Shown: in pieces, positions 8,507 to 18,829 of the stretch | Layout: every line of letters starts with the position of its first letter | How positions within the stretch are numbered: position 1 is the first letter of the stretch | Assembly: GCF_014193285.1 (NCBI RefSeq) | Contig: NZ_JACHZE010000017.1 | Span: 1 to 32,051, forward strand | From: Atlantibacter sp. RC6 | GTDB lineage: Bacteria; Pseudomonadota; Gammaproteobacteria; Enterobacterales; Enterobacteriaceae | Reading direction: 5' to 3' | Length of the DNA stretch: 32,051 nucleotides | Program-made: the position numbers and the translations under genes | The notes under the pieces: generated by a model | What the model was told of the DNA's origin: nothing | The model's database searches: none | Seen by the model: the letters and a program-made list of their open reading frames with translations, nothing else

Positions 8507-8507
<1 letters not shown>
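8415..8507 (+). promoter_or_regulatory. TPP riboswitch (THI element) of thiC
   Basis: The conserved thi-box elements occur in order: CTGAGA at 8445-8450, then ACCTGATCAGGTTAATACCT and GCGAAGGGAAC. Helix P1 forms from CTTGT (8415-8419) with ACAAG (8503-8507). Thiamin pyrophosphate binding shuts down thiC expression. In E. coli this involves hiding the ribosome site and Rho-dependent termination. Confidence 0.97.
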
Positions 8508-10533
<2,026 letters not shown>

Positions 10534-10534
<1 letters not shown>

Positions 10535-11169
10535 TGGTGCAACCTCTGTTTCCGCCGGTGCCAAAACGGCTGGGTTTATACCCGGTGGTGGATAGCGTCG
10601 CGTGGATAGCGCGTCTGCTGGACGCGGGCGTTCGCACGCTACAATTGCGAATCAAAGATAAGCAGGACGATGAGGTCGAGGGCGACATTATTGACGCCAT
10701 CGCTTTAGGCCGCCGCTATCAGGCGCGATTGTTTATCAATGACTACTGGCGGTTGGCGATTAAGCATCAGGCCTACGGCGTGCATCTGGGCCAGGAAGAT
10801 CTGGAAACCGCCGACCTTGAAGCAATCCGCGCCGCCGGTTTGCGACTTGGCGTTTCTACGCATGACGATATGGAAATCGATATCGCGCTGAAGGCGCAGC
10901 CCTCCTATATCGCGCTCGGTCACGTGTTCCCCACCCGAACCAAACAGATGCCCTCCTCGCCTCAAGGCCTTGAGCAACTGACCGCCCATGTGCAGCGGCT
11001 GGGGGATTACCCAACGGTCGCCATCGGCGGTATCTCTCTTGAACGCGCCCCGGCGGTGCTTGCCACGGGCGTCGGCAGTATTGCGGTGGTCAGCGCCATC
11101 ACGCAGGCGCAGGACTGGCAAGCTGCCACGGCGCAGTTGTTGAAACTGGCGGGAGCGGGCGATGAATGA
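10534..11169 (+). CDS. thiE: Thiamin-phosphate synthase
   Basis: ThiE couples HMP-pyrophosphate to thiazole phosphate (THZ-P) to give thiamin phosphate, joining the two branches. It is a 211-residue TIM barrel, the same length as in E. coli. [27 protein letters not shown], the pyrophosphate-loop segment [12 protein letters not shown] and AIGGIS are visible. The ATG overlaps the thiC stop by one base and has a strong AGGAGGAGG ribosome site, so translation is probably coupled. It overlaps thiF by 8 bp. Confidence 0.97.
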
Positions 11170-11917
11170 TCACGATTTTATGCGCTACAGCCGGCAAATC
11201 CTGCTGGAGGATATCGCCGTTGACGGGCAACAGCGTCTGAAAAACGCGCGAGTGCTGATTATCGGCCTCGGTGGGCTGGGCTCCCCTGCCGCGCTGTATC
11301 TGGCGGGAGCAGGCGTCGGTACGCTGATACTGGCGGACGACGACGAGGTGCATTTAAGCAATCTCCAGCGCCAGATCCTGTTTACCTCCCAGGACATCGG
11401 CACCAGCAAAGCCGCCGCCAGCCAGCATCGTCTGCAACAGCTTAATCCGCAGATCGCGATCCAGGCGCTGGCGCAGCGTCTGGCGGGCGATGCGTTGCAC
11501 AGCGCCGTCGCCCGTGTCGATGTGGTGCTGGATTGCAGCGATAACATGACCACCCGCCAGGCGGTCAACGCCGCCTGCGTAGCGCTGGATAAGCCGCTGA
11601 TCAGCGCCAGCGCCGTGGGGTTTGGCGGGCAGTTGATGGTGCTGACGCCGCCCTGGCGACACGGCTGCTACCGCTGTTTATGGCCGGACGACGCCGAGCC
11701 GGAACGCAATTGCCGCACGGCGGGTGTACTCGGCCCGGTGGTCGGCGTGATGGGCACGCTACAGGCGCTGGAAGCCATCAAGCTGCTGAGCGGTATTCCC
11801 GGCTCGCATAACCAACTGAGGCTGTTTGACGGTCGCCGTCATCAGTGGCGCTCGTTAAACCTGCAACCCGCGCCACACTGCCCGGTATGCGGAGGTCGCC
11901 ATGCGGATTGCGCTTAA
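11162..11917 (+). CDS. thiF: ThiS adenylyltransferase
   Basis: ThiF, an E1-like enzyme, adenylates the C-terminal glycine of ThiS so that sulfur can be added for thiazole synthesis. It has 251 residues. The nucleotide loop [19 protein letters not shown] begins near residue 33. A structural zinc is bound by C169/C172 (CYRC) and C240/C243 (CPVC). C184, in NCRTAG, matches the Cys that can form an acyl-disulfide with ThiS in E. coli. The ATG lies inside the end of thiE, and the 3' end overlaps thiS by 17 bp, as in a tightly coupled operon. Confidence 0.97.
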   Translation: MNDHDFMRYSRQILLEDIAVDGQQRLKNARVLIIGLGGLGSPAALYLAGAGVGTLILADDDEVHLSNLQRQILFTSQDIGTSKAAASQHRLQQLNPQIAIQALAQRLAGDALHSAVARVDVVLDCSDNMTTRQAVNAACVALDKPLISASAVGFGGQLMVLTPPWRHGCYRCLWPDDAEPERNCRTAGVLGPVVGVMGTLQALEAIKLLSGIPGSHNQLRLFDGRRHQWRSLNLQPAPHCPVCGGRHADCA

Positions 11918-12101
11918 CGACCAGCAGACCGACTGCGCCGAGGCCATCACGCTGCACAGGCTGCTGGAGCAGCAAGGGCTGTTGAAACCGGGCATCGCCC
12001 TGGCGGTCAACGACGCCATCGTGCCACGCAGCCAGTGGCCAGAACATGTTTTGCAGGACGGCGATAGCGTGCTGCTTTTTCAGGTTATTGCCGGAGGCTA
12101 A
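11901..12101 (+). CDS. thiS: Sulfur carrier protein
   Basis: ThiS is a 66-residue ubiquitin-like protein that carries sulfur as a C-terminal thiocarboxylate to the thiazole synthase. The required Gly-Gly end is present (FQVIAGG). The beta-grasp fold is suggested by [12 protein letters not shown] followed by [10 protein letters not shown] and [14 protein letters not shown]. The ATG at 11901 lies inside thiF and follows GGAGG at normal distance, which supports it. The stop lies one base before the thiG ATG. Confidence 0.96.
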   Translation: MRIALNDQQTDCAEAITLHRLLEQQGLLKPGIALAVNDAIVPRSQWPEHVLQDGDSVLLFQVIAGG

Positions 12102-12102
12102 T

Positions 12103-12873
12103 ATGTTACGCATTGCTGATAAAGTCTTTGATTCCCATCTGTTTACCGGAACCGGGAAATTCGCTTCGCCGCAGTTGATGACCGACGCCCTGCGCGCCAG
12201 CGGCAGCCAACTGGTGACCATGGCGATGAAGCGCGTGGATTTGCGCCATCATCAGGACGCTATCCTTGCCCCCTTACAGGCGCTGGGCGTCACGCTGTTG
12301 CCCAATACCTCCGGCGCCAAAACCGCCCAGGAGGCGGTTTTCGCCGCGCAACTGGCCCGTGAAGCGTTGGGCACCCACTGGGTAAAGCTGGAAATCCATC
12401 CTGACGCGCGTTATCTGCTGCCCGACCCTGTCGAAACGCTGCTTGCCGCCGAGCAACTGGTGAAAGCGGGCTTTGTGGTGCTGCCCTACTGCGGCGCCGA
12501 TCCGGTGCTGTGCAAGCGCCTGGAGGAGGTGGGCTGCGCGGCGGTGATGCCGCTTGGCGCGCCGATTGGCTCTAACCAGGGGCTGCAAACTCGCGCCCTG
12601 CTCAACATCATTATCGAACAGGCCACGGTGCCGGTGGTGGTGGATGCCGGTATCGGCGCGCCAAGCCACGCCTGCGAAGCGCTGGAAATGGGCGCATCGG
12701 CGGTGCTGGTGAACACCGCCATTGCCGTGGCCGACGATCCGGTGGCGATGGCGCAGGCGTTTCGTCTGGCGGTGGAGGCAGGCGTGACCGCGCGCGATGC
12801 CGGTCTGGGCGCGCGACAGTGGCGCGCCGAAGCCTCCAGCCCGTTAACCCAGTTTCTGGGAGAGGCGCGATGA
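12103..12873 (+). CDS. thiG: Thiazole synthase
   Basis: ThiG forms the thiazole ring from DXP, ThiS-thiocarboxylate and dehydroglycine, working with ThiH in E. coli-type bacteria. The 256-residue TIM barrel has K95 in WVKLEIHPD, the Schiff-base lysine, and the phosphate-binding segment [13 protein letters not shown]. The start at 12103 ([16 protein letters not shown]) follows CCGGAGGCTAAT. The longer frame from 12046 would add residues translated out of thiS and is rejected. Its stop overlaps the thiH start (ATGA). Confidence 0.97.
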   Translation: MLRIADKVFDSHLFTGTGKFASPQLMTDALRASGSQLVTMAMKRVDLRHHQDAILAPLQALGVTLLPNTSGAKTAQEAVFAAQLAREALGTHWVKLEIHPDARYLLPDPVETLLAAEQLVKAGFVVLPYCGADPVLCKRLEEVGCAAVMPLGAPIGSNQGLQTRALLNIIIEQATVPVVVDAGIGAPSHACEALEMGASAVLVNTAIAVADDPVAMAQAFRLAVEAGVTARDAGLGARQWRAEASSPLTQFLGEAR

Positions 12874-13997
12874 AAACCTTCACTGACCGCTGGCGCGAGC
12901 TGGACTGGGACGATATCCGGCTGCGTATTAACAGCAAAACGCCTGATGATGTTGAACGCGCATTGCGCTGCCCTCGTCCCGGACGCGAAGAGATGATGGC
13001 GCTGCTCTCCCCTGCCGCCGACGCGTATCTCGAACCGCTGGCCCGCCAGGCACAGCGCCTGACTCGCCAACGCTTCGGCCATACCGTCAGCTTTTATGTG
13101 CCGCTGTATCTGTCCAATCTGTGCGCTAACGACTGCACCTACTGCGGGTTTTCAATGAGCAACCGCATTAAACGCAAGACGCTGGATGCCGATGAAATTG
13201 CGCGTGAATGCGCGGCCATCAAAGCGTTGGGTTTCGATCATCTCTTGCTGGTGACAGGCGAGCATCAAAGCAAAGTCGGCATGGACTATTTCCGGACCCA
13301 TTTTCCGGCAATCCGCCAGCAGTTCGCCTCACTGCAAATGGAAGTGCAGCCGCTGGCGGAACAGGAATACGCCGAGCTGAAAACCCTGGGACTGGATGGC
13401 GTGATGGTCTATCAGGAAACCTATCACGAGGCGGTATATGCCCGGCACCATTTGCGCGGCAACAAGCAGGATTTTTTCTGGCGGCTGGAAACGCCGGATC
13501 GCCTGGGGCGCGCCGGGATCGACCGGATCGGCCTGGGCGCGCTGATTGGCCTTTCTGACAGCTGGCGCGTGGACTGCTATATGGTGGCGGAGCATCTGCT
13601 CTGGCTGCAACAGCACTACTGGAAAAGCCGTTACTCCATCTCGTTTCCGCGCCTGCGTCCCTGTACCGGCGGCGTAGAACCGGCATCGATTATGGATGAG
13701 CGCCAGCTGGTGCAGACCATTTGCGCATTCCGCCTGCTGGCTCCGGAGGTGGAGCTATCGCTATCGACCCGCGAATCCCCGGCGTTTCGCGATAACGTGA
13801 TCCCACTGGCGATCACCAGCGTCAGCGCGTTTTCGAAAACCCAGCCCGGCGGTTATGCCGACGACCATCCCGAGCTGGAGCAGTTCGCGCCGCATGACGC
13901 GCGCAGGCCGGACGAGGTCGCCGCTGCGCTGAGCCGTTCGGGCATTCAGCCGGTATGGAAAGACTGGGACAGCCATCTGGGCCGGGAGGCGCACTAA
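12870..13997 (+). CDS. thiH: 2-iminoacetate synthase (tyrosine lyase)
   Basis: ThiH is a radical-SAM enzyme that splits tyrosine into p-cresol and dehydroglycine (2-iminoacetate), the glycine-imine unit used by ThiG. The cluster motif CANDCTYC gives C85, C89 and C92. [12 protein letters not shown] and [10 protein letters not shown] are typical. It has 375 residues, against 377 in E. coli, and starts at [14 protein letters not shown] longer frame from 12819 is rejected because it reads through the thiG end. It is the last gene of the thi operon. In E. coli yjaZ/htrC and rpoC follow. Here a sugar cassette intervenes. Confidence 0.97.
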   Translation: MKTFTDRWRELDWDDIRLRINSKTPDDVERALRCPRPGREEMMALLSPAADAYLEPLARQAQRLTRQRFGHTVSFYVPLYLSNLCANDCTYCGFSMSNRIKRKTLDADEIARECAAIKALGFDHLLLVTGEHQSKVGMDYFRTHFPAIRQQFASLQMEVQPLAEQEYAELKTLGLDGVMVYQETYHEAVYARHHLRGNKQDFFWRLETPDRLGRAGIDRIGLGALIGLSDSWRVDCYMVAEHLLWLQQHYWKSRYSISFPRLRPCTGGVEPASIMDERQLVQTICAFRLLAPEVELSLSTRESPAFRDNVIPLAITSVSAFSKTQPGGYADDHPELEQFAPHDARRPDEVAAALSRSGIQPVWKDWDSHLGREAH

Positions 13998-14003
13998 TAT
14001 GTT

Positions 14004-14022
14004 GGGCGGCACGCTGCCGCCC
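14004..14022. terminator. Hairpin between convergent thiH and SIS gene
   Basis: Stem GGGCGGCA (14004-14011), loop CGC, arm TGCCGCCC (14015-14022). It lies in the 31-bp gap between two convergent stops. The tails (TGCTTATT on plus, AACATATT on minus) are poor U tracts, so intrinsic termination may be weak. Confidence 0.5.
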
Positions 14023-14028
14023 TGCTTA

Positions 14029-15174
14029 TTAATAGACGGTGACTTTCGCCACCTTGGCCACTTTCCCGTCATGTGACGGCATATCCGGCGTCACGCCCCG
14101 TTCGATGGCGCAATAAAGCCCCGCCAGCTGCGCAAACAATACGTACAGCATCGCAGCCCAGGACTCGTGGAACTCCGCCAGCTCCGGGCTCGCGAAATGG
14201 AAATAACGATCGCCCAGTTGTGCGGCATCCGACGCCGCATCGTGCCCGATAGCGACGATCTGCGCGTGTGGGCTGCGTTCGCGCGTTAACTCCACCAGCA
14301 TATCTTTGTCATAACGATAAATATCGCGGTTCGCCGCCAGATAGCCCACCACCGTGGCATCCCGGTTCACAATAAGCTTGGGGCCATGACGGAACTCAAG
14401 CATTGAATGCCAGGCGGTCATCACCTGCCCATTGCCCATTTCCAGCAGTTTAAGGCTCGTTTCGCAGGCGATGGCTTTTAACGATAACGACCCCAGCGCC
14501 ACCACATTATTGCGCCGTTCGCCAGCCCACCGCTCGATACCAGCAGCCTGATGCTCGAAAAAATAACGCGCGCCGCGTTGCAGTACCGGCAGCACGCGCT
14601 CCGCCTCAGACCACCGTTCCGGTGCCAGTAGCAACATCACGTACCACATCGGAAGGGTGAATTCTGATGTGGCGGCGAAACTGCCATTCGACGTGCCTTG
14701 CGGCGAGGGAATACACAGCCGTGACGATGACTGCCCGGCTAACTGCGCCAGCGTGCTGGCGCTATTAATGGTGATGGCCAGGTAAGGCGTTTGCGGCGCA
14801 GCGGATAAAATCTGCTGTGTGACGTTGACCGTTTCCGGCGTATTCCCGGAGCTGCTGACAGACACCAGCACACAATCTGATGTCATCGCGTGCGGTTGCA
14901 GGATCAAATCCGTCGCCGGAATGACCTCTACAGGCCGGGACACCACGCTACGCAGCAGGTTGAGGGCCGCCTGGGCGGCAAGCAGCGACGAGCCCGCGCC
15001 GGTGATCAGGATGCGCGCGTGGGGAGAGCAAGCCTGCCAGAATGCGGTAATCTCGCGCTGCTGCTGTTTGATCTGCTCGAATCCTTGCTGCCATAAACGG
15101 GGCTGATTGAGAATGGCGTTAACCGTCAGGCTGGCGCCTTTTTGCTGCCAGTATGCTTCATTATGATTTAACAT
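14029..15174 (-). CDS. SIS-domain phosphosugar isomerase/deaminase, AgaS-like
   Basis: This is a cytosolic protein with tandem sugar-isomerase (SIS) domains, expected to isomerise and perhaps deaminate an amino-sugar phosphate. The first domain carries TGAGSS (58-63) and the phosphate-binding SSSGNTPETV (107-116). The second carries CETSLKLLEM (237-246) and LEFRHGPK (259-266), which are the landmarks of AgaS and of the GlmS isomerase domain. Its 381 residues are close to E. coli AgaS (384). The overall pattern, including ATDL and the C-terminal PDMPS segment, is AgaS-like. It is divergent from the GntR regulator with an 88-bp gap. The exact substrate is not known. A deglycase or another ketose-amine enzyme is an alternative. 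Confidence 0.85.
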   Translation of the reverse strand: MLNHNEAYWQQKGASLTVNAILNQPRLWQQGFEQIKQQQREITAFWQACSPHARILITGAGSSLLAAQAALNLLRSVVSRPVEVIPATDLILQPHAMTSDCVLVSVSSSGNTPETVNVTQQILSAAPQTPYLAITINSASTLAQLAGQSSSRLCIPSPQGTSNGSFAATSEFTLPMWYVMLLLAPERWSEAERVLPVLQRGARYFFEHQAAGIERWAGERRNNVVALGSLSLKAIACETSLKLLEMGNGQVMTAWHSMLEFRHGPKLIVNRDATVVGYLAANRDIYRYDKDMLVELTRERSPHAQIVAIGHDAASDAAQLGDRYFHFASPELAEFHESWAAMLYVLFAQLAGLYCAIERGVTPDMPSHDGKVAKVAKVTVY

Positions 15175-15262
15175 GATTATTTTCCATCTGTTGCTGAATT
15201 TACGCCTTGCCGGAACGACGCTTTAGCCAGCCGACAACCGCATCATTCTTACCGGGGACGCC
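15175..15262. promoter_or_regulatory. Divergent SIS/gntR promoter region
   Basis: This 88-bp gap must hold promoters for the SIS gene (minus) and the regulator (plus). I found no copy of the palindrome seen at 18666-18681 and no convincing hexamer pair. Confidence 0.5.
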
Positions 15263-16006
15263 ATGAAACCGTTGTATATCCTTATTCGCGACACCCTGAA
15301 ACGTGATATTCATAGCCAAAAATACCCGGTGGGCGCACTGATCCCGTCGGAGCGTGAGCTGGCAGAGAAATATCAGGTGACGCGCGCCACCGTGCAAAAA
15401 GCCATTGCACAACTGGAGCAGGAAGGGCTGGTGAAGAAAATTGTCGGAAAAGGCACGTTTGTGAGTCGCGCGTTTCCCCAGCCGGTGTATTTGCTCAATC
15501 CCAGCGGAGAAGGCAGCTCGCTCGGGGTGACCCACGAATTGCGCGGTAAAGTGACCATTACCAGCCGCCTCATTTACCACGTCCAACAAACGGCGGGCAC
15601 CTATCTGGCGAACCAGTTTGGCTTGCCGGAGAGCGAACCGGTGCATGGCATCCGCCGCGTCCGGCTTTTCGATGGTGTCCCGGTGATGGTTGAAGACAGC
15701 TATATTCCGCTGGCGATTGTCGACGTGATTGACGATGACGTACTCCAGAACCATTCGCTGTATGCCTTTATCGAGCAAAAGTGCGGCCAGAAAATTGGCG
15801 GCTCTGACGCCCTGGTCAGCGCCAGTCTGTTTGACCCGGAGATGGCTGCCCTGCTGGAAATCACCGCCCATTCGCCGATGCTGCATATCAAAGAGAGCAC
15901 CTGGCTTGAGGACGGCACGGTATTTAACTATTCCTGGAGCTATAACCGTGGCGACCTGTTCCGCATGCGCAGCCGTAAGTCGTTATTCCCGGAAAAACTG
16001 GGGTAA
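15263..16006 (+). CDS. GntR family transcriptional regulator, HutC/UTRA subfamily
   Basis: This is a predicted repressor of the sugar cassette. Residues 1-70 form a GntR winged helix: PLYILIRDTLKRDI, then IPSERELAEKYQVTRATVQKAI as the recognition segment and the wing GKGTFV. Residues from about 90 to 240 form a UTRA ligand-binding domain, with VHGIRRVRLFDGVPVMVEDSYIP and the typical C-terminal FNYSWSYNRGDLFRM. Its 247 residues are normal. This subfamily includes NagR/YvoA and DasR, which sense amino-sugar phosphates. The palindrome at 18666-18681 looks like their operator and is the likely target. Its 3' end overlaps the convergent glycosidase gene by 24 bp. Confidence 0.93.
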   Translation: MKPLYILIRDTLKRDIHSQKYPVGALIPSERELAEKYQVTRATVQKAIAQLEQEGLVKKIVGKGTFVSRAFPQPVYLLNPSGEGSSLGVTHELRGKVTITSRLIYHVQQTAGTYLANQFGLPESEPVHGIRRVRLFDGVPVMVEDSYIPLAIVDVIDDDVLQNHSLYAFIEQKCGQKIGGSDALVSASLFDPEMAALLEITAHSPMLHIKESTWLEDGTVFNYSWSYNRGDLFRMRSRKSLFPEKLG

Positions 16007-17296
16007 GTAGGCGCGGTGCGCCTCGAGAAGTTCGTCCAGCACCACTTTGGCAACTTTGCCGGACGGCACCAGCGGGTTGAGCGTGAGCGCCTGTAATGCC
16101 GCGCCGTAATCCCCCGTCACGGCGGCTTCAACCGCCATCTCTTCCCAGGCTTTCATTAACGACACCAGTCCACAGACCGTGGGCGGCAGCGGATCGTTAT
16201 TCAACGGGATCGCGCCATAACGCCCGATAACGCAGGTGGTCTCAATGGCGACATTATCCGGTAAAGAACGAATGGCGCCGTTATTCCGCACATTTACCGT
16301 CATCAACAGATTTTTATCGTTATGGATGGCGCTGATAAGTTCGCACGCCGCCTCGGAGTAATACGCCCCGCCCCGCTGTTCCAGCTGTTTGGGCTTATCG
16401 TGCAGCGCCGGGTTCTTATAAAGTTCGAACAGTTCATGTTCGACTTTTTGCACCACTTCTCCCCGGGTACCGTGTTCCGCAAACTCCTGGAGCTGCGTCT
16501 CCAGTACATCGCTGGTGGCGTAGTAATACTGATGATAAGGACACGGAATAACGCCCAGATGCTGGATTTGTTCCTGTAACCACGGAATATCCGGGATGTT
16601 TTTCGGCTTATGGGCGCTGTCGTATTTAAGGTTTTTGAGCACCTCGGGCATCACGTCTTTGCCATCCATATACACATGAGTGCCATACAGGAAGTGATTA
16701 AGCCCGGTCAGATGCAGTAGAAAACGGGATTTATCAACGTTGAGAATTTCCGCCACCATACGCTGCATCGACTGCGACAGGTTGCACAGGCCGATGCATT
16801 TAATGTTGCTGTGCTTCAACACGGCTTCGGTAACAATGCCGCTGGGATTGGTGAAGTTGATGAGCCACGCATCGGGACACAGCTCCTCCATGTCGCGGCA
16901 AATATCCAGAATCACCGGGATGGTGCGTAGCGCCTTAGCAAAACCACCTGCGCCGTTGGTCTCCTGACCGATCAGACCGTGAGAAAGCGGGATACGTTCA
17001 TCCTTGATACGCGCATCCAGTTGCCCGACGCGTAACTGTGTGGTGACAAAATCAGCATCTTTTAGTGCTTCGCGCCGATCCAGTGTGAGATGGACCTGGC
17101 AATCGATCCCCGCCGCCTCAACCATACGCTTTGCAAGACTTCCCACGACGTTGAGCTTTTCACGCCCGGCTTCGACGTCTACCAGCCAGATTTCACGGAT
17201 GGGCATTTCATCGTAGCGCTGAATAAACCCTTCGATGATTTCTGGCGTATAAGAGCTACCGCCGCCGATGGTGACGATTTTCAGTTTTTTACTCAT
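15983..17296 (-). CDS. Family 4 glycosidase, 6-phospho-beta-glucosidase type
   Basis: GH4 enzymes hydrolyse phosphorylated disaccharides by an NAD-dependent redox-elimination mechanism with a divalent metal. Numbering from the ATG at 17296 (437 aa), the N-terminal NAD motif is IVTIGGGSSYTPE, NFTNPSG contains N150, and the Mn ligands are C171 (GLCN) and H201 (GLNH). These are the positions expected for the CelF/LicH/BglT branch, which takes beta-linked 6-phospho sugars. The start was chosen because AAAGGA precedes this ATG. Another ATG at 17311 overlaps the EIIC stop (TAATG) and lacks a ribosome site at proper spacing. It is co-transcribed with the EIIC gene. Its preference for gluco- or N-acetylglucosaminyl substrates cannot be told from sequence. 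Confidence 0.92.
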   Translation of the reverse strand: MSKKLKIVTIGGGSSYTPEIIEGFIQRYDEMPIREIWLVDVEAGREKLNVVGSLAKRMVEAAGIDCQVHLTLDRREALKDADFVTTQLRVGQLDARIKDERIPLSHGLIGQETNGAGGFAKALRTIPVILDICRDMEELCPDAWLINFTNPSGIVTEAVLKHSNIKCIGLCNLSQSMQRMVAEILNVDKSRFLLHLTGLNHFLYGTHVYMDGKDVMPEVLKNLKYDSAHKPKNIPDIPWLQEQIQHLGVIPCPYHQYYYATSDVLETQLQEFAEHGTRGEVVQKVEHELFELYKNPALHDKPKQLEQRGGAYYSEAACELISAIHNDKNLLMTVNVRNNGAIRSLPDNVAIETTCVIGRYGAIPLNNDPLPPTVCGLVSLMKAWEEMAVEAAVTGDYGAALQALTLNPLVPSGKVAKVVLDELLEAHRAYLPQFFRE

Positions 17297-17310
17297 ACCG
17301 GTTCCTTTCA

Positions 17311-18636
17311 TTATTCCGTAGCCAGCGATTGCTCAGCTGCGGGTTGTTGTTCGCTGGCGTTTTCTTCACGTAGATATTGCCGATCCAGAGCCATCACGAA
17401 GGGATAATAAACTGCCATGGCCACAGCCAGATTAATGGCCTGAAAGAGCATGCCTTTCCATCCGCAAATTAAAAAACCGCTGATAAAGATGGGCGTGGTC
17501 CAGGGAATTTCCAGACCGGAGGTTAACGGCAGCAATCCAAAACTCATGGCGCTGTAAGTGATAACGCATAAAATCACGGGCACGATAATAAACGGAATAA
17601 ATAACACCGGATTTAGCGCAATGGGTACGCCAAATATAATGGGCTCATTGATATTAAATATTGCCGCCGGAGAAGCCAGCTTCGCTATTTCACGCATCCT
17701 TTTACTTTTTGCTTTAAACAGCATCACCAGTAGCATCGCCAGCGTAAAGCCCGTGCCGCCGCAAATCAGAAATACATCGCGGAATTGTTGGGTGATGATA
17801 TTGACGGGCGGCAAACCCTGCTTCATCGCCTGCATATTCTCCAGCGTCAGCGAGCGCCAAATCGGGCCCATAATAGCGGTAACGATGGAATCGCCATGCA
17901 AACCGAAGAACCAGAAGAAACTGACAAAGAACTCGGCGATCATCTGCGACGGCAGCGTATTGCCCAACTCCATCATGGGTGCCTGCAATACTTTAAAAAT
18001 CATCTCCTGGGCGGTACCGAAGGGCGTTATTTCGAACAGCAGTCGCGCCAGCCAAAACATCACCACAATAATCAATGACGGTATCAGCGAGCTAAAGCTG
18101 TTAGCCACCGCTGGCGGAACGCTGGCGGGCATCTGGATAGTCAGACGCGGATGGTTTAACAGCCGGTACAAACGCACCGCAATTAGGGTCACGATAAGCG
18201 ATAAAAAGAGCCCCTGCGCCCCGAGCGCGGAAACTGGGATCACATCAGCAATAACGCCATTCTCTACCGGCGCGCGAAAAGGCGTGACAATCAGGAAACT
18301 CACCAGCGAAATCAATGCGCAGGAAATTTCATTGAGTTGCCAACGCTTCGCCAGGCTGACGCTGGTGCTCACCACCACCAACAGCGCCATAATGGAGTAA
18401 GTGGCATCCAGTACGTAATTTAACCGGCCAATAAGTTTATTACCGAAGATATGAATAATAAATTCGTTGTAGCCGGGAAGGGGTAAATTAGCAATTAATA
18501 AGAAAAAAGAACCAATAATCAAAAAGGGCATGATACGAATAAAGCCATCCTTGATGGCAGAAAGATAATCATTCCCTTCAATCTTCATTGCCAGCGGCAA
18601 TATCTTTCTTTCCATAAGCTCTGTGAAGTTATTCAT
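17311..18636 (-). CDS. PTS lactose/cellobiose-family EIIC permease
   Basis: This is the membrane subunit that transports and presents the sugar for phosphorylation by EIIB. Its 441 residues contain many hydrophobic segments. The family-defining sites are H247 in FGLHGD and E331 in FNINEPIIFG, matching the His and Glu that bind the C6-OH of diacetylchitobiose in the ChbC structure. The C-terminal tail is hydrophilic and Glu-rich (REENASEQQPAAEQ). It is transcribed away from its EIIB-EIIA partners across a shared promoter region, and overlaps the start region of the GH4 gene. The region from about 17300 to 18830 looks richer in A+T than the flanking thi and rpo genes. Confidence 0.94.
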   Translation of the reverse strand: MNNFTELMERKILPLAMKIEGNDYLSAIKDGFIRIMPFLIIGSFFLLIANLPLPGYNEFIIHIFGNKLIGRLNYVLDATYSIMALLVVVSTSVSLAKRWQLNEISCALISLVSFLIVTPFRAPVENGVIADVIPVSALGAQGLFLSLIVTLIAVRLYRLLNHPRLTIQMPASVPPAVANSFSSLIPSLIIVVMFWLARLLFEITPFGTAQEMIFKVLQAPMMELGNTLPSQMIAEFFVSFFWFFGLHGDSIVTAIMGPIWRSLTLENMQAMKQGLPPVNIITQQFRDVFLICGGTGFTLAMLLVMLFKAKSKRMREIAKLASPAAIFNINEPIIFGVPIALNPVLFIPFIIVPVILCVITYSAMSFGLLPLTSGLEIPWTTPIFISGFLICGWKGMLFQAINLAVAMAVYYPFVMALDRQYLREENASEQQPAAEQSLATE

Positions 18637-18665
18637 ATGAATACCTGAATGATAATTTATATATT

Positions 18666-18681
18666 AGTGGTATATACCACT
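18666..18681. promoter_or_regulatory. DasR/NagR-like GntR operator palindrome
   Basis: AGTGGTATATACCACT is a perfect 16-bp palindrome. It has the AGTGGT-N4-ACCACT frame of the dre site of HutC-subfamily regulators (AGTGGTCTAGACCACT type), differing only in the central four bases. It begins at the predicted EIIC start point, 30 bp upstream of the EIIC ATG. The cassette's own GntR/UTRA protein is the likely binder. Confidence 0.7.
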
Positions 18682-18688
18682 TAAATTT

Positions 18689-18717
18689 AGCCTATTCGCG
18701 TCCAGGGAGACTGTCAA
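18689..18717 (-). promoter_or_regulatory. Candidate EIIC-GH4 promoter
   Basis: A perfect minus-strand -35 TTGACA (18712-18717) is followed after 17 bp by a weak -10 TAGGCT (18689-18694). RNA would start near 18682, at the edge of the operator palindrome. The poor -10 fits a promoter needing CRP. Confidence 0.5.
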
Positions 18718-18730
18718 TCCACTATGTTTG

Positions 18731-18752
18731 TTTTGTGATAGCTTGCACACAT
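18731..18752. promoter_or_regulatory. Predicted CRP-binding site
   Basis: TGTGA (18734-18738), six bases, then GCACA (18745-18749) matches the TGTGA-N6-TCACA consensus with one mismatch and a T-rich flank. The centre at 18741.5 is about 60 bp from both predicted start points of the divergent promoters. Confidence 0.65.
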
Positions 18753-18787
18753 TCGTATCAATTCGGTTGTTGTCTGCCAGCGGCAAC

Positions 18788-18799
18788 GATAATTATCAT
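18788..18799 (+). promoter_or_regulatory. Candidate -10 region of the EIIB-EIIA promoter
   Basis: GATAAT (18788-18793) or TATCAT (18794-18799) can serve as -10, with TTGTTG/TTGTCT around 18767-18775 as a poor -35. RNA would start at about 18800-18806, placing the CRP site near -60. Hexamer choice is ambiguous. Confidence 0.4.
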
Positions 18800-18829
18800 G
18801 CTAATAAACGCCAATCGTGGATGTGAACT

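Noticed and set aside
12046-12102. N-terminal extension of thiG from an upstream ATG
   Set aside because: These codons are thiS in another frame; the ATG at 12103 has the ribosome site and the family start.
17558-18400. 280-codon plus-strand frame opposite the EIIC gene
   Set aside because: It mirrors the EIIC gene, which has clear family motifs; the plus-strand product is not recognisable.
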